The notes: generated by a model not told the origin, from the letters alone. A stretch of 64,000 nucleotides of DNA from Pseudomonas alkylphenolica (GCF_000746525.1 NZ_CP009048.1:842501-906500); one strand, 5' to 3'. Counted from the first letter of the stretch, positions 1 through 13,546 are shown. Translations and numbers: made by a program.

Positions 1-2533
<2,533 letters not shown>

Positions 2534-2672
2534 ATAACACCCAAGCAATTTGCGTCGAAATGACCAGATTGCGGTGTTGTGAAGACGAAACGAACCGAAA
2601 GTTTGCGACTCACAATCGTCACATACCCAATTCGCTGGAGTGTCTGAACAAGACCTTCTGGCAACAGAATTT

Positions 2673-2788
2673 CTTGACGACCATAGAGCATTGGAACCAC
2701 CTGATCCCATCCCGAACTCAGCAGTGAAACGATGCATCGCCGATGGTAGTGTGGGGTTTCCCCATGTGAGAGTAGGTCATCGTCAAGA
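2673..2788 (+). rRNA. rrf: 5S ribosomal RNA
   Basis: The sequence begins tcttgacgacc and ends gtcatcgtcaaga, so the terminal helix pairs. It contains the typical internal stretches gaactcagcagtgaaacg and cgatggtagtgtggggtttcccc. Its length of about 116 bases fits Pseudomonas 5S. It follows the 23S gene by about 140 bases, as the last gene of the rrn operon; no distal tRNA follows it. Confidence 0.97.
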
Positions 2789-2798
2789 TTAAATTCCG

Positions 2799-2838
2799 AA
2801 ACCCCTATCTGCATATGCAGGTAGGGGTTTTGTCTTTT
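2799..2838 (+). terminator. Rho-independent terminator of the rrn operon
   Basis: A long hairpin (aaacccctatctgcatatgcaggtaggggttt, one mismatch in the stem) is followed by a T-rich tail, 11 bases after the 5S gene. Confidence 0.93.
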
Positions 2839-2936
2839 TTGGCGGTTGTAGCGCCCTTGCTATGTTTCAACCATGAAACACAGAGAAATAACCAATCAGC
2901 TAGAATAGCGCTCTTATGTAAACTCAGAAGTTCACT

Positions 2937-3596
2937 ATGTCCGAGCCTGTCGATTCCCATCAGCTTGCCGACTTACCCCTGGAGCAACTGGTGGCGTGTC
3001 ACGAATGTGACCTGCTGATGCGCAAGCCTGTGCTCAAGCTGGATGAAAAGGCGCATTGCCCACGCTGCGGCTACGAGCTTTATGCGCACCGCCATAATGT
3101 CGTCCAGCGTAGTCTGGCACTGGTGCTCGCCGCCTTGCTGCTCTACATACCCGCCAACTTTCTGCCCATCATGCAACTCCATCTGTTGGGCCAGAGCTCC
3201 AACGACACGGTCTGGAGTGGCGTGGTGGGCTTGTACAACACTGGCATGGCTGAGGTTGCAGTCGTAGTGTTCCTCTGCAGCATGGCCATTCCCTTGCTCA
3301 AGTTGCTGTGCCAGCTGGCGGTACTCCTGAGTATTCGCCTGAACATCGGCCGCAGCTACGGTCTGTTGCTTTACCGGATTTATCACCATCTACGCGACTG
3401 GGGCATGCTCGAGGTGTATTTCATGGGCGTGCTGGTCGCGATGGTCAAGTTGGTCGAACTGGCAGAGTTGAGTCTCGGTCTGGGGCTGGCCTGTTTTATC
3501 AGTTTGCTATTGGTGCAGGTGTGGTTGGAGGTGGTGATGTCACCCCACCAGATCTGGAGTGCTTTATCGGGGGAAGACCTGCATGCGTGCGATTGA
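2937..3596 (+). CDS. PqiA/LetA-domain membrane protein, first copy
   Basis: A 219-residue inner-membrane protein of the paraquat-inducible protein A family. A zinc-ribbon-like start (CHECDLLMRK, then CPRCG, residues about 22-45) is followed by four hydrophobic segments, which is one PqiA domain. E. coli PqiA and LetA carry two such domains in one chain of about 400 residues; here the halves are separate genes. The next gene starts before this one stops, so the two should be translated together. In characterised systems PqiA/LetA is the membrane partner of an MCE tunnel protein and moves lipid between inner and outer membranes; that role is inferred here from the downstream MCE gene. Confidence 0.85.
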   Translation: MSEPVDSHQLADLPLEQLVACHECDLLMRKPVLKLDEKAHCPRCGYELYAHRHNVVQRSLALVLAALLLYIPANFLPIMQLHLLGQSSNDTVWSGVVGLYNTGMAEVAVVVFLCSMAIPLLKLLCQLAVLLSIRLNIGRSYGLLLYRIYHHLRDWGMLEVYFMGVLVAMVKLVELAELSLGLGLACFISLLLVQVWLEVVMSPHQIWSALSGEDLHACD

Positions 3597-4206
3597 TGCT
3601 GGAATTCTGATTTGTGGCGAGTGCCATGAACTGAATCGCCAAGAGCCCGAGTGTGACTCGCAAACCTGCAGTCGTTGCGGCGCGATTGTGCATGCGCGGC
3701 GGCCGAACAGCCTGGTGCGAACCTGGGCCTTGCTGCTCACCTCGGCAATTCTTTACATCCCGGCCAACGTGCTGCCGATCATGACCGTCAGTACGCTGGG
3801 GCAGGGGGCGCCGGATACCATCATGTCCGGTGTCATCACCCTGATTAAATTCGGCATGTTGCCGATTGCTGCTGTGGTGTTCATTGCCAGTATTCTGGTG
3901 CCCACCTTCAAATTGGTGGGTATCGGGCTGCTGCTCTACTCGGTGCAACGCAGGCAGCCATTGTCCGCGCGGCAGCGGATTCTGATGTACCGCTTTATTG
4001 AATTTATCGGACGCTGGTCGATGCTCGACATCTTCGTGATCGCCATTCTGGTGGCGGTGGTGAACTTCGGCAGGATCGCCAGTATCGAAGCCAACCTGGG
4101 CGCCGTCGCCTTCGCCAGTGTGGTGATTCTGACGATGCTTGCTGCAGTAACTTTCGATCCCCGACTGATTTGGGATAACACGGAGTCGGATGACGACCAT
4201 GAGTGA
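3583..4206 (+). CDS. PqiA/LetA-domain membrane protein, second copy
   Basis: A 207-residue second PqiA domain, with a zinc ribbon (CGECHELNR then CSRCGA, residues about 11-33) and four transmembrane segments, including a segment reading ILYIPANVLPIMT that closely resembles the first copy. The start at 3583 is preferred because gggggaag lies just upstream; an in-frame ATG at 3559 exists. It overlaps the previous gene by 14 bases, and its 3' end overlaps the MCE gene by 8 to 17 bases depending on the start of the latter. It corresponds to the second half of LetA/PqiA and is expected to sit with its neighbour in the inner membrane. Confidence 0.85.
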   Translation: MRAIDAGILICGECHELNRQEPECDSQTCSRCGAIVHARRPNSLVRTWALLLTSAILYIPANVLPIMTVSTLGQGAPDTIMSGVITLIKFGMLPIAAVVFIASILVPTFKLVGIGLLLYSVQRRQPLSARQRILMYRFIEFIGRWSMLDIFVIAILVAVVNFGRIASIEANLGAVAFASVVILTMLAAVTFDPRLIWDNTESDDDHE

Positions 4207-6499
4207 TTTGCCTACGGCTAGAACCCGCCCAGCTTCGAACTGGTCGGCCATATGGATATTGCCTCTGATCGCCTTGGTCATTGGCGGCTGGCTTGGCTGG
4301 CAGGCATACCGCGAATCAGGGGTGAACATTCAGGTTCGCTTTGAGAGCGGTGAGGGCATTGTTGCCAACAAAACCGAGGTGGTCTTCAAGGGCATGTCGG
4401 TGGGCAAGGTTAAAGAGCTGGTGCTGGATGCCAAAGGCAACAACACCGGTGTTATTGCCACCATTGAAATGAACAAGGAAGCTGAGCCGCACCTCAATAG
4501 CGGCACACGCTTCTGGCTGGTCAAGCCGAGTGTCACGCTGGCTGGCATCACCGGTCTGGAGACTCTGGTATCGGGTAATTACATTGCCGTGAGCCCAGGT
4601 ACGGGAGAGCCAAGCAAACGTTTCAAAGCGTTGGACGAGGCCCCGCCATTGTCTGATAGCGAGCCTGGTTTGCACCTGACGCTCAAGGCAGATCGATTGG
4701 GTTCGCTTAATCGCGACAGCCCGGTGTTCTACAAGCAGATCCAGGTCGGTAAAGTGAAAAGCTACCGCCTGGCCGAAGACCAGGGCACGGTGGAGATCAA
4801 AGTCTTCATCGAGCCGGCCTACACCAACCTGGTGCGCAAGCACACGCGCTTCTGGAACGCCAGTGGTATCAGTATCGATGCCGACCTGTCCGGGGTGAAA
4901 GTGCGCAGTGAGTCGCTGGCCAGCATCGTAGCCGGCGGTATTGCCTTTGCTACACCGGAACACCGCAAAGACAGCCCGCCCACCGATCCGAACTTGCCGT
5001 TCCGCTTGTTCGAAGACTTCGATGCTGCCCAGGCGGGTATCAAGGTCAAGGTCAAACTGAGCGACTTCGAAGGGCTGCAGGCCGGGCGTACGCCGGTGAT
5101 GTACAAAGGCATTCAGGTCGGCTCGCTGAAAACCCTTAAAGTTGATGCTGACCTTACCAGCGCCGTCGCCGAACTGACCCTGGACCCATTGGCCGAAGAC
5201 TACCTGGTCGACGGCACCCAGTTCTGGGTGGTCAAGCCGTCCATCTCCCTGGCCGGGATCACCGGTCTGGAGGCGCTGGTCAAGGGTAACTACATTGCTA
5301 TCCGCCCGGGTGATAAAGGTGCCTCTCCGCAGCGCGAGTTCGAAGCCCGGGAGAAAGCGCCTCCTCTGGACCTGAAAGCGCCGGGGCTGCACCTGGTACT
5401 GTTCAGTGACAACCTAGGTTCGCTGGAGGTTGGCAGCCCGGTGCTCTACCGTCAGGTCAAGGTCGGTACCGTACAAAGCTACCAGTTCTCCAAGAAGAGC
5501 AAGCGCCTGCTGATCGGTGTGCACATCGAGAAGGAGTACGCCAACCTGGTCAACGGCTCGACGCGATTCTGGAATGCCAGTGGCATCACCCTCACCGGTG
5601 GCTTGTCGGGCGTGCAGATCAAGAGCGAGTCGCTGCAGAGCCTGATGGCGGGCGGTATCGCTTTCGATACGCCGATACCGAATGTGCCGCTCAAGCGCCG
5701 GATTCCAAGTTTCCGCCTGAATGCGGATCAGGAGGCGGCCAATCGCAGTGGCACCACGGTGACCATTCGAGTCGAGCGGGCTGATGGTCTCAAGGTCGGC
5801 ACCCCGGTTCGCTTCAAAGGCCTGGATGTTGGCAAGGTCGAGCAGGTCGATCTGACCGACGATCTGCAAGCGGTGCTGCTCAAGGCGCGTATTACTGAAG
5901 TGCCTGAACGTATTGCTCGCGAAGGTACGCAGTTCTGGGTGGTCAAGCCGGCCCTGGGCATCGTCAAGACCGAAAACCTGGAAACCTTGGTGACGGGGCA
6001 GTACCTGGAGGTGCAGCCTGCCTCGAAGAACCTGGGGCCGCAGCGGACCTTCAATGCGCTGCCCCAGGCGCCGGATTTCTCCGCGCGTGAAGCGGGCCTG
6101 GCGTTGGTGCTCAGTGCGCCGCGGCGTGGCTCGATCAAGCCAGGTGTGCCGGTAACGTATCGCGAAATTCCGGTGGGTAAAGTGACCGGTTTCGAGTTGG
6201 GGCAGACGGCAGACCGCGTGCTGATTCATATCCTTATCGAGCCACGCTATGCCGCCCTGGTGCGTGGTGGTAGCCGATTCTGGAACAGCAGTGGCTTTGG
6301 CTTTGACTTTGGCCTGTTCAAAGGCGCTACGGTGCGCACAGAGTCGCTGGAAACCCTGATCGAGGGCGGTATTGCCTTCGCAACGCCAGATGGCGAGAAG
6401 ATGGGTAACCCGGCTCGACCGCAGCAGACCTTTGCCTTGTTCGACAAGGCTGAGGACGAATGGCTGCAGTGGGCACCGAAGATTCAGATCGGTAAGTAA
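4190..6499 (+). CDS. Six-MCE-domain PqiB/LetB-like lipid transport protein
   Basis: A 769-residue periplasmic protein anchored by one N-terminal membrane segment (residues about 18-40). Six repeats of about 115 residues follow, each opening with a G-(V/L)-x-(V/L) strand and a VxYKxIxVGKV-like motif: they start near residues 44, 160, 280, 400, 520 and 640. Related proteins have three (PqiB) or seven (LetB/YebT) MCE domains, stacked as hexameric rings to form a lipid tunnel across the periplasm. Six would make a tunnel close to LetB in length. The ATG at 4190 is used because ggag lies just upstream; 4199 is possible. It is the last gene of the operon with the two PqiA-type proteins. Confidence 0.88.
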   Translation: MTTMSDLPTARTRPASNWSAIWILPLIALVIGGWLGWQAYRESGVNIQVRFESGEGIVANKTEVVFKGMSVGKVKELVLDAKGNNTGVIATIEMNKEAEPHLNSGTRFWLVKPSVTLAGITGLETLVSGNYIAVSPGTGEPSKRFKALDEAPPLSDSEPGLHLTLKADRLGSLNRDSPVFYKQIQVGKVKSYRLAEDQGTVEIKVFIEPAYTNLVRKHTRFWNASGISIDADLSGVKVRSESLASIVAGGIAFATPEHRKDSPPTDPNLPFRLFEDFDAAQAGIKVKVKLSDFEGLQAGRTPVMYKGIQVGSLKTLKVDADLTSAVAELTLDPLAEDYLVDGTQFWVVKPSISLAGITGLEALVKGNYIAIRPGDKGASPQREFEAREKAPPLDLKAPGLHLVLFSDNLGSLEVGSPVLYRQVKVGTVQSYQFSKKSKRLLIGVHIEKEYANLVNGSTRFWNASGITLTGGLSGVQIKSESLQSLMAGGIAFDTPIPNVPLKRRIPSFRLNADQEAANRSGTTVTIRVERADGLKVGTPVRFKGLDVGKVEQVDLTDDLQAVLLKARITEVPERIAREGTQFWVVKPALGIVKTENLETLVTGQYLEVQPASKNLGPQRTFNALPQAPDFSAREAGLALVLSAPRRGSIKPGVPVTYREIPVGKVTGFELGQTADRVLIHILIEPRYAALVRGGSRFWNSSGFGFDFGLFKGATVRTESLETLIEGGIAFATPDGEKMGNPARPQQTFALFDKAEDEWLQWAPKIQIGK

Positions 6500-6507
6500 C
6501 AGGATTC

Positions 6508-6567
6508 ATCGCGGGGCAAGCCCGCTCCTACAGGAATTTGCCAGTGGGAGCGGGCTTGCCCCGCGAT
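6508..6567. repeat. REPIN (paired inverted REP elements), copy 1
   Basis: Two REP units (core ggagcgggcttgccccgcga and its inverse) face each other across about 15 bases, between the MCE gene and the rpsT terminator. There are seven REP pairs in the window. Confidence 0.93.
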
Positions 6568-6600
6568 GCTTCTAAAGACAACCGGCAAATCGCAGGCAAT

Positions 6601-6630
6601 AAAAAACCGACCCTGAGGTCGGTTTTTTAA
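6601..6630. terminator. Bidirectional terminator between MCE gene and rpsT
   Basis: The hairpin aaaaaaccgaccctgaggtcggtttttt has A and T runs on both sides, so it can stop transcription from the MCE operon on the plus strand and from rpsT on the minus strand. Confidence 0.92.
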
Positions 6631-6642
6631 CAAGCGTGTCGC

Positions 6643-6921
6643 TTAGGCAGCTGCAGCTTCTTTCAGCGCCTTGATGTGGCCATTCAGACGGCCTTTATGG
6701 CGAGCAGCCTTGTTCTTGTGGATGATGCCTTTATCGGCCATACGGTCGATAACAGGAACAGCCAGAGTGTAAGCAGCTTGCGCTTTTTCGGCGTCTTTTG
6801 CGTCGATGGCTTTAACTACATTCTTGATGTAGGTACGAACCATGGAACGCAGGCTGGCGTTGTGGCTGCGACGCTTCTCAGCCTGTTTTGCACGTTTTTT
6901 GGCGGAAGGTGAGTTGGCCAC
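6643..6921 (-). CDS. rpsT: 30S ribosomal protein S20
   Basis: A 92-residue basic protein with the S20 start [17 protein letters not shown] and the ending [20 protein letters not shown]20 binds 16S rRNA early in assembly of the small subunit. Length and sequence are typical of Pseudomonas S20. It is a single-gene unit, divergent from murJ, with a clear terminator 13 bases past its stop. A GAGGAGCT ribosome-binding site lies upstream on the minus strand. Confidence 0.97.
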   Translation of the reverse strand: MANSPSAKKRAKQAEKRRSHNASLRSMVRTYIKNVVKAIDAKDAEKAQAAYTLAVPVIDRMADKGIIHKNKAARHKGRLNGHIKALKEAAAA

Positions 6922-7172
6922 CGTCGAGCTCCTCGAAAGACTTGGTAAATAGCAAACAAAATAGGCCGCGAATCATGCCGATGAGTTGATCGGTTGTCAA
7001 GGGCACTTGCATGGATCCGCTGAGTGGTTGTTCCTTACAAGGGAGTGATTCCCTTCTGCGGTACGACCTGTAAACTCGGGAGCTTTTGCTCTGCTTGCGT
7101 TGCGGCGCGGAGTATCGCACAACTGGGCGCGTTCCGGCACAGCCCTTTATCTTTAGGCGTAAAAAACTTTCA

Positions 7173-8711
7173 ATGAACCTTCTGAAATCCCTGGCCGCCG
7201 TCAGCTCCATCACCATGATTTCACGGGTGTTGGGCTTTGTGCGCGACACCATCCTGGCGCGGGTATTCGGTGCCGGCGTGGCTACCGACGCCTTTTTCAT
7301 CGCCTTCAAATTGCCCAACCTGCTGCGCCGGATCTTCGCCGAGGGCGCATTTTCCCAGGCTTTCGTGCCGATCCTGGCTGAGTACAAGACCCAGCAGGGC
7401 GACGAAGCGACACGCACCTTCATTGCCTACGTCAGCGGGTTGCTGACCCTGGTGCTGGCCTTGGTCACCGCGCTCGGCATACTGGCCGCCCCCTGGGTGG
7501 TGTGGGTCACCGCACCGGGTTTTGTCAGCAGTGGTGAAAAGTTTGAGCTGACCACCAGCCTGTTGCGGGTGACGTTCCCTTATATATTGCTGATCTCGCT
7601 ATCCTCGCTGGCCGGGGCCATTCTCAATACCTGGAACCGTTTTTCGGTGCCGGCCTTCGTGCCGACCCTGCTCAACGTGGCGATGATCGGCTTTACCGTG
7701 TTTCTGACCCCGTACTTCGATCCGCCGATCATGGCCCTGGCCTGGGGCGTATTGGCCGGCGGTCTGGCGCAACTGTTGTACCAGCTGCCACATCTGAAGA
7801 AGATCGGCATGCTGGTGTTGCCACGCCTGAATCTGCGTGACTCGGGCGTGTGGCGGGTACTCAAGCAGATGCTGCCAGCGATCCTCGGCGTGTCGGTAAG
7901 TCAGATTTCGCTGATCATCAACACCATCTTCGCCTCGTTCCTGGTGGCCGGCTCGGTGTCCTGGATGTACTACGCCGACCGCCTGATGGAGCTGCCCTCC
8001 GGTGTGCTCGGCGTGGCGCTCGGAACCATTTTGTTGCCGACCCTGGCCAAGACCTACGCCAACCGTGACCGTCATGAGTATTCGCGGATCCTCGACTGGG
8101 GCTTGCGTCTGTGTTTCCTGCTGGTGCTGCCATGCACCCTGGCCATGGCTATCCTCGCCGAGCCGTTGACCGTGGCGCTGTTCCAATACGGCAAATTCAG
8201 CGCACACGACGCCGCCATGACCCAGCGTGCCCTGATTGCCTATTCGGTCGGCCTGCTGGCAATCATTCTGGTCAAGGTGCTGGCCCCTGGCTTCTATGCC
8301 CAGCAGAACATCCGTACTCCGGTTAAAATCGCAGTATTCACCCTGGTCTGTACCCAGCTGTTCAACCTGATATTCATTACCCACCTGCAACACGCAGGGT
8401 TGGCCCTGGCGATCAGCCTTGGCGCCTGCCTGAATGCCGGTCTGTTGTACTGGAAGCTGCGTCAGCAGCAGCTGTTCCAGCCGCAGCCGGGCTGGGGCAA
8501 GTTCCTCGCCAAGCTGGTCCTGGCGGTGCTGTTGATGTCGGCGGTGCTGCTGGTGGGCATGCATTACATGCCGGCTTGGGAAGAAGGCGGAATGCTCGAA
8601 CGTTTCCTGCGTCTGGGCGTGTTGATTCTGGCGGGTGTAGTGACTTATTTCGGCAGTCTGTTCGTGTTTGGTTTCCGTCCGCGTGACTTTGCCCGCAAGG
8701 CACTGCATTGA
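7173..8711 (+). CDS. murJ: Lipid II flippase MurJ
   Basis: A 512-residue polytopic membrane protein of the MviN/MurJ family with about 14 hydrophobic segments. The N-terminus ([20 protein letters not shown]) and the [10 protein letters not shown] segment that follows are characteristic. MurJ moves lipid-linked peptidoglycan precursor across the inner membrane. The ATG at 7173 is chosen because the family starts there; the upstream extension from 7086 reads as non-conserved leader. It precedes ribF by about 120 bases and is probably co-transcribed with the ribF-ileS-lspA genes, as in other pseudomonads. Confidence 0.96.
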   Translation: MNLLKSLAAVSSITMISRVLGFVRDTILARVFGAGVATDAFFIAFKLPNLLRRIFAEGAFSQAFVPILAEYKTQQGDEATRTFIAYVSGLLTLVLALVTALGILAAPWVVWVTAPGFVSSGEKFELTTSLLRVTFPYILLISLSSLAGAILNTWNRFSVPAFVPTLLNVAMIGFTVFLTPYFDPPIMALAWGVLAGGLAQLLYQLPHLKKIGMLVLPRLNLRDSGVWRVLKQMLPAILGVSVSQISLIINTIFASFLVAGSVSWMYYADRLMELPSGVLGVALGTILLPTLAKTYANRDRHEYSRILDWGLRLCFLLVLPCTLAMAILAEPLTVALFQYGKFSAHDAAMTQRALIAYSVGLLAIILVKVLAPGFYAQQNIRTPVKIAVFTLVCTQLFNLIFITHLQHAGLALAISLGACLNAGLLYWKLRQQQLFQPQPGWGKFLAKLVLAVLLMSAVLLVGMHYMPAWEEGGMLERFLRLGVLILAGVVTYFGSLFVFGFRPRDFARKALH

Positions 8712-8829
8712 GCGGCGACCACGGCCAGACGTCGGTTTTATCTATTCCACGCCTCGGGGTGACGCTGCTGCCTGTCGTCCGCGCCCGGGTGTGGTTATAA
8801 TCGACCACTTTATGAGCAAGAAGCGCGTT

Positions 8830-9780
8830 ATGCAGCTGGTTCGAGGCCTTCACAACCTGCGCCCCCAGCACCGGGGCTGTGTCGCCACTATTGGCAACTT
8901 CGACGGTGTTCACCGTGGCCACCAGGCAATCCTGGCGCGCCTGCGTGAGCGAGCGGTAGAGCTGGGCGTACCCAGCTGCGTGGTGATTTTCGAGCCGCAG
9001 CCGCGAGAATACTTTGCCCCGGACACTGCGCCGGCCCGCTTGGCCCGCCTGCGTGACAAGGTCGCGCTGCTGGCCGCTGAAGGCGTGGACCGGGTGCTGT
9101 GTCTGGCGTTCAACCAGCGCCTGAGCAAGCTCAGCGCCGCTGAGTTCGTCGATACCATCCTGGTCGACGGTCTGGGGGTCAAGCACCTGGAAGTCGGCGA
9201 TGATTTCCGCTTTGGTTGCGACCGGGTCGGCGACTTCGAGTTTCTCCAGCAGGCCGGTTTGAGCCAGGGCTTCACCGTTGAAGCGGCACAGACAGTTGAA
9301 CTGGATGGCCTGCGGGTCAGCAGCACGCAAGTACGCCAGGCCCTGGCCATGGCCGACTTTGCCCTCGCCGAACGCTTGCTCGGACGCCCGTACCGCATCA
9401 GCGGCCGCGTTCTGCACGGGCAGAAACTGGCGCGCCAACTGGGCACACCGACTGCCAACATACAACTCAAGCGTCGTCGCGTACCGCTGAGCGGGGTTTA
9501 CCTGGTCAGCGTCGAACTCGATGGCAAGCCTTGGCCCGGCGTCGCCAACATTGGCGTACGGCCAACCGTTTCCGGTGATGGCAGTGCCCACCTGGAAGTG
9601 CATCTCCTTGATTACGCCGGCGATCTCTATGGCCGGCGCCTGACGGTGGAGTTCCACCACAAGCTGCGTGAAGAGCAGCGTTTCGCCTCCCTGGAGGCGC
9701 TGAAGTCGGCGATCGATGCGGATATCGCCGCCGCACGTGCCCATTGGCACGCTCAACCGCTAACGAAGAGCCTGAAATGA
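8830..9780 (+). CDS. ribF: Bifunctional riboflavin kinase / FAD synthetase
   Basis: A 316-residue protein. The N-terminal FAD synthetase domain has the nucleotidyltransferase motif [11 protein letters not shown] near residue 20; the C-terminal riboflavin kinase domain contains GTPTANIQL and a GVRPT motif. It converts riboflavin to FMN and then FAD. The start at 8830 matches the family's usual [10 protein letters not shown]; an upstream in-frame ATG at 8812 lies outside the conserved region. Its TGA overlaps the ATG of ileS as ATGA, so translation of the two is probably coupled. Confidence 0.96.
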   Translation: MQLVRGLHNLRPQHRGCVATIGNFDGVHRGHQAILARLRERAVELGVPSCVVIFEPQPREYFAPDTAPARLARLRDKVALLAAEGVDRVLCLAFNQRLSKLSAAEFVDTILVDGLGVKHLEVGDDFRFGCDRVGDFEFLQQAGLSQGFTVEAAQTVELDGLRVSSTQVRQALAMADFALAERLLGRPYRISGRVLHGQKLARQLGTPTANIQLKRRRVPLSGVYLVSVELDGKPWPGVANIGVRPTVSGDGSAHLEVHLLDYAGDLYGRRLTVEFHHKLREEQRFASLEALKSAIDADIAAARAHWHAQPLTKSLK

Positions 9781-12608
9781 CCGACTATAAAGCCACGCTA
9801 AACCTTCCGGACACCGCCTTCCCGATGAAGGCCGGCCTGCCACAGCGCGAACCGCAGATTCTGCAGCGCTGGGACAGCATTGGCCTGTACCAGAAGCTGC
9901 GCGAAATTGGCAAGGATCGTCCGAAGTTCGTGCTGCACGACGGCCCGCCCTACGCCAACGGCAAGATTCACATCGGTCATGCGCTGAACAAGATTCTCAA
10001 GGACATGATTGTCCGCTCCAAGACCCTGTCCGGCTTCGACGCCCCGTACGTCCCGGGTTGGGACTGCCACGGCCTGCCGATCGAGCACAAGGTCGAAGTG
10101 ACCCATGGCAAGCACCTGACCGCAGACAAGACCCGCGAGCTGTGCCGTGCCTACGCCGCCGAGCAGATCGAAGGGCAGAAGACCGAGTTCATCCGCCTGG
10201 GTGTGCTGGGCGACTGGAGCAACCCTTACAAGACCATGAACTTTGCCAACGAGGCCGGTGAAATCCGCGCCCTGGCCGAGATGGTCAAGCACGGCTTCGT
10301 GTTCAAGGGCCTGAAGCCTGTGAACTGGTGTTTCGATTGCGGTTCGGCCCTGGCCGAAGCCGAAGTCGAATACGCCGACAAGAAATCCCAGACCATCGAC
10401 GTGGCCTTCCCGATCGTCGATGACGCCAAGCTGGCCGCCGCTTTCGGCCTGGCCTCGCTGGCCAAGCCGGCTTCGATCGTGATCTGGACCACCACCCCGT
10501 GGACCATCCCGGCCAACCAGGCGCTGAACGTCCACCCGGAGTTCAAGTACGCCCTGGTCGACGTCGGCGACAAACTGCTGGTGCTGGCTGAGGAGCTGGT
10601 CGAGTCGTGCCTGAAGCGTTACGCGCTGGAAGGTTCGGTAGTCGCCACCGCAGCAGGTTCGGCGCTGGAGCTGATCAACTTCCGTCACCCGTTCTACGAC
10701 CGCCTGTCGCCGGTTTATCTGGCCGACTACGTCGAACTCGGCGCCGGTACCGGTGTGGTTCACTCCTCGCCAGCCTACGGTGAAGACGACTTCGTTACCT
10801 GCAAGCGCTACGGCATGGTCAACGACGACATCCTCACCCCAGTGCAAAGCAACGGTGTGTATGTGCCGTCGCTGGAATTCTTCGGCGGCCAGTTCATCTG
10901 GAAGGCCAACCCGGCCATCGTTGAGAAGCTGTCGGAAGTCGGTGCGCTGATGCACACCGAAACCATCAGCCACAGCTACATGCACTGCTGGCGCCACAAA
11001 ACTCCGCTGATCTACCGCGCCACCGCGCAGTGGTTCGTCGGCATGGACAAGCAGCCTGACAATGGCGACACCCTGCGCAAGCGCGCGGTCAAGGCCATCG
11101 AAGAAACCAAGTTCGTTCCAGCCTGGGGTCAGGCACGTCTGCATTCGATGATCGCCAACCGCCCGGACTGGTGCATCTCGCGTCAGCGTAACTGGGGTGT
11201 GCCGATTCCATTCTTCCTCAACAAACAGACCGGCGAGTTGCACCCACGCACCGTCGAGCTGATGGAAGAAGTGGCCAAGCGCGTCGAGAAGGAAGGTATC
11301 GAAGCCTGGTTCAAGATGGACGCGGCCGAACTGCTCGGTGAAGAGGCCGGTCAGTACGACAAGATCGCTGACACCCTCGACGTCTGGTTCGACTCCGGCA
11401 CCACCCACTGGCATGTACTGCGTGGCTCGCACAGCATCGGCCACGAAACCGGCCCGCGTGCCGATCTGTACCTGGAAGGTTCCGACCAGCACCGCGGCTG
11501 GTTCCATTCCTCGCTGCTGACCGGCTGCGCCATCGACAACCACGCGCCGTACCGCGAGCTGCTGACGCACGGTTTCACCGTCGACGAAAACGGTCGCAAG
11601 ATGTCCAAGTCGCTGGGTAACACCATCGAGCCGCAGAAGGTCAACGACACCCTGGGTGCCGACATCCTGCGTCTGTGGGTTTCGGCCACTGACTACTCCG
11701 GCGAAATGGCGGTTTCCGAGCAGATCCTGCAGCGCAGCGCCGACGCCTACCGGCGTATCCGCAACACCGCGCGCTTCCTGCTCTCCAACCTGTCCGGCTT
11801 CGACCCGGCCCGCGACCTGCTGCCGGCCGAAGACATGCTGGCGCTGGACCGTTGGGCGGTCGACCGTACCCTGCTGCTGCAGCGCGAGCTGGAAGAGCAC
11901 TACGGTGAATACCGCTTCTGGAACGTCTACTCGAAGATCCACAACTTCTGCGTGCAGGAGCTGGGTGGCTTCTACCTGGACATCATCAAGGACCGTCAGT
12001 ACACCACTGGCGCCAACAGTGTTGCCCGCCGTTCCTGCCAGACCGCGCTGTACCACATCAGCGAAGCGCTGGTGCGCTGGATCGCGCCGATCCTGGCCTT
12101 CACCGCCGACGAGCTGTGGCAGTACCTGCCGGGCGAGCGCAACGAATCGGTGATGCTCAACACTTGGTACCAGGGGCTGACCGAGTTGCCGGAAGGCTTC
12201 GAGCTGGGTCGCGCTTACTGGGACCGCGTGATGGCGGCCAAGACTGCGGTCAACAAGGAACTGGAGAACCAGCGTTCGGCCAAGGCCATCGGTGGCAACC
12301 TGCAAGCTGAAGTCACCCTGTTCGCCGACGACGCCCTGAGCGCCGACCTGAACAAGCTGGGCGACGAGCTGCGTTTCGTGCTGATCACCTCGGCCGCCAG
12401 CGTGGCACCGTTCGTCCAGGCGCCAGCCGATGCGGTCGAGACTGAAGTGCCTGGCCTTAAACTCAAAGTGGTCAAGTCCGGTCACGCCAAGTGCGGCCGT
12501 TGCTGGCACTTCCGCGCTGACGTCGGGGCGAACCCGGAGCATCCGGAAATCTGCGCCCGTTGCGCCGACAACATCAGCGGCAACGGTGAGGTGCGCCACT
12601 ATGCCTAA
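9777..12608 (+). CDS. ileS: Isoleucyl-tRNA synthetase
   Basis: A 943-residue class I aminoacyl-tRNA synthetase. It has the HIGH-type motif (GKIHIGHAL, residues about 60-68), the KMSKS loop ([10 protein letters not shown], about 603-612) and a C-terminal zinc-binding knuckle (CGRCWHF then CARC). Length and zinc domain place it with the bacterial-type, mupirocin-sensitive IleS rather than the eukaryotic-type IleS2. The start at 9777 overlaps the ribF stop; the longer frame from 9744 lies inside ribF. It overlaps lspA by 8 bases at its 3' end. Confidence 0.98.
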   Translation: MTDYKATLNLPDTAFPMKAGLPQREPQILQRWDSIGLYQKLREIGKDRPKFVLHDGPPYANGKIHIGHALNKILKDMIVRSKTLSGFDAPYVPGWDCHGLPIEHKVEVTHGKHLTADKTRELCRAYAAEQIEGQKTEFIRLGVLGDWSNPYKTMNFANEAGEIRALAEMVKHGFVFKGLKPVNWCFDCGSALAEAEVEYADKKSQTIDVAFPIVDDAKLAAAFGLASLAKPASIVIWTTTPWTIPANQALNVHPEFKYALVDVGDKLLVLAEELVESCLKRYALEGSVVATAAGSALELINFRHPFYDRLSPVYLADYVELGAGTGVVHSSPAYGEDDFVTCKRYGMVNDDILTPVQSNGVYVPSLEFFGGQFIWKANPAIVEKLSEVGALMHTETISHSYMHCWRHKTPLIYRATAQWFVGMDKQPDNGDTLRKRAVKAIEETKFVPAWGQARLHSMIANRPDWCISRQRNWGVPIPFFLNKQTGELHPRTVELMEEVAKRVEKEGIEAWFKMDAAELLGEEAGQYDKIADTLDVWFDSGTTHWHVLRGSHSIGHETGPRADLYLEGSDQHRGWFHSSLLTGCAIDNHAPYRELLTHGFTVDENGRKMSKSLGNTIEPQKVNDTLGADILRLWVSATDYSGEMAVSEQILQRSADAYRRIRNTARFLLSNLSGFDPARDLLPAEDMLALDRWAVDRTLLLQRELEEHYGEYRFWNVYSKIHNFCVQELGGFYLDIIKDRQYTTGANSVARRSCQTALYHISEALVRWIAPILAFTADELWQYLPGERNESVMLNTWYQGLTELPEGFELGRAYWDRVMAAKTAVNKELENQRSAKAIGGNLQAEVTLFADDALSADLNKLGDELRFVLITSAASVAPFVQAPADAVETEVPGLKLKVVKSGHAKCGRCWHFRADVGANPEHPEICARCADNISGNGEVRHYA

Positions 12609-13116
12609 CCCCGCTGCAGGGCGCTTCGGGCGCCTTGGCTGGCTCTGGCTGAGTCTGCTGGTCCTGGTCCTCGACCAGGCCAGCAAGTTCTACTTTGAGG
12701 GCGCGCTGAGCCTGTACCAGCAGATCGTGGTCATTCCGGACTACTTCAGCTGGACCCTGGCCTACAACACGGGTGCCGCTTTCAGCTTCCTGGCTGATAG
12801 CTCCGGCTGGCAACGCTGGCTGTTTGCCCTGATCGCCCTGGTGGTCAGCGGCGTGCTGGTGGTCTGGCTCAAGCGCCTGGGGCGCAACGAGACCTGGCTG
12901 GCAGTAGCACTGGCGCTGGTGCTTGGCGGCGCGCTGGGTAACCTGTACGACCGTATCGTGCTGGGCCACGTGGTCGACTTCATCCTCGTCCACTGGCAGA
13001 ACCGCTGGTATTTCCCGGCCTTCAACCTGGCCGACAGCGCCATTACCGTGGGTGCGGTGATGCTGGCGCTGGATATGTTCAAGAGCAAGAAGTCCGGAGA
13101 ACCTGTCCATGACTGA
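12601..13116 (+). CDS. lspA: Lipoprotein signal peptidase
   Basis: A 171-residue inner-membrane aspartyl protease with four transmembrane segments. The two catalytic aspartates lie in [15 protein letters not shown] and FNLADSAI. It removes signal peptides from prolipoproteins after lipid attachment; candidate substrates in this window include BamD and the lipoproteins at 27657 and 46803. The start at 12601 lies inside the last codons of ileS, and the 3' end overlaps fkpB by 8 bases, so it sits in a tightly coupled operon. Confidence 0.97.
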   Translation: MPNPAAGRFGRLGWLWLSLLVLVLDQASKFYFEGALSLYQQIVVIPDYFSWTLAYNTGAAFSFLADSSGWQRWLFALIALVVSGVLVVWLKRLGRNETWLAVALALVLGGALGNLYDRIVLGHVVDFILVHWQNRWYFPAFNLADSAITVGAVMLALDMFKSKKSGEPVHD

Positions 13117-13546
13117 TACCCGCATTGGCCAGAACACCGAAGTGAAACTGCACTTCGCGCTGCACCTGGAAAACGGCGATACCGTCGACAGCACCTTCGA
13201 CAAGGCGCCGGCGGTGTTCAAAGTCGGCGACGGCAACCTGCTGCCGGGCTTTGAAGCGGCCATTTTCGGCTTCAAGGCTGGTGACAAGCGCACCGTTACC
13301 GTCGAGCCGGAAAACGCCTTTGGTCAGCCCAATCCGCAGAACGTTCAGATCATGCCACGCTCGCAGTTCAACGACATGGAGCTTTCCGAAGGTCTGCTGG
13401 TGATCTTCAACGACGCTGCCAATGCCGAGCTGCCGGGTGTGGTCAAGGCTTTCGATGACGCCCAGGTGACCATCGATTTCAACCATCCACTGGCCGGCAA
13501 AACCCTGAGCTTCGAGGTGCAAATCCTCGAAGTCACAGCGCTTTGA
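13109..13546 (+). CDS. fkpB: FKBP-type peptidyl-prolyl isomerase, SlpA type
   Basis: A 145-residue cytoplasmic isomerase of the FKBP/SlpA family: [18 protein letters not shown] at the start, [18 protein letters not shown], then an inserted IF-type domain and the return segment [15 protein letters not shown]. It catalyses proline cis-trans isomerisation and has chaperone activity. The position between lspA and ispH is conserved in gammaproteobacteria. It overlaps lspA and ends 14 bases before the ispH start. Confidence 0.95.
   Translation: MTDTRIGQNTEVKLHFALHLENGDTVDSTFDKAPAVFKVGDGNLLPGFEAAIFGFKAGDKRTVTVEPENAFGQPNPQNVQIMPRSQFNDMELSEGLLVIFNDAANAELPGVVKAFDDAQVTIDFNHPLAGKTLSFEVQILEVTAL

Noticed and set aside
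9798..12686. A 962-codon open frame on the minus strand opposite ileS
   Set aside because: It is an antisense shadow caused by high-GC codon use of ileS; it has no start signal or family motif and ileS is unmistakable on the plus strand.
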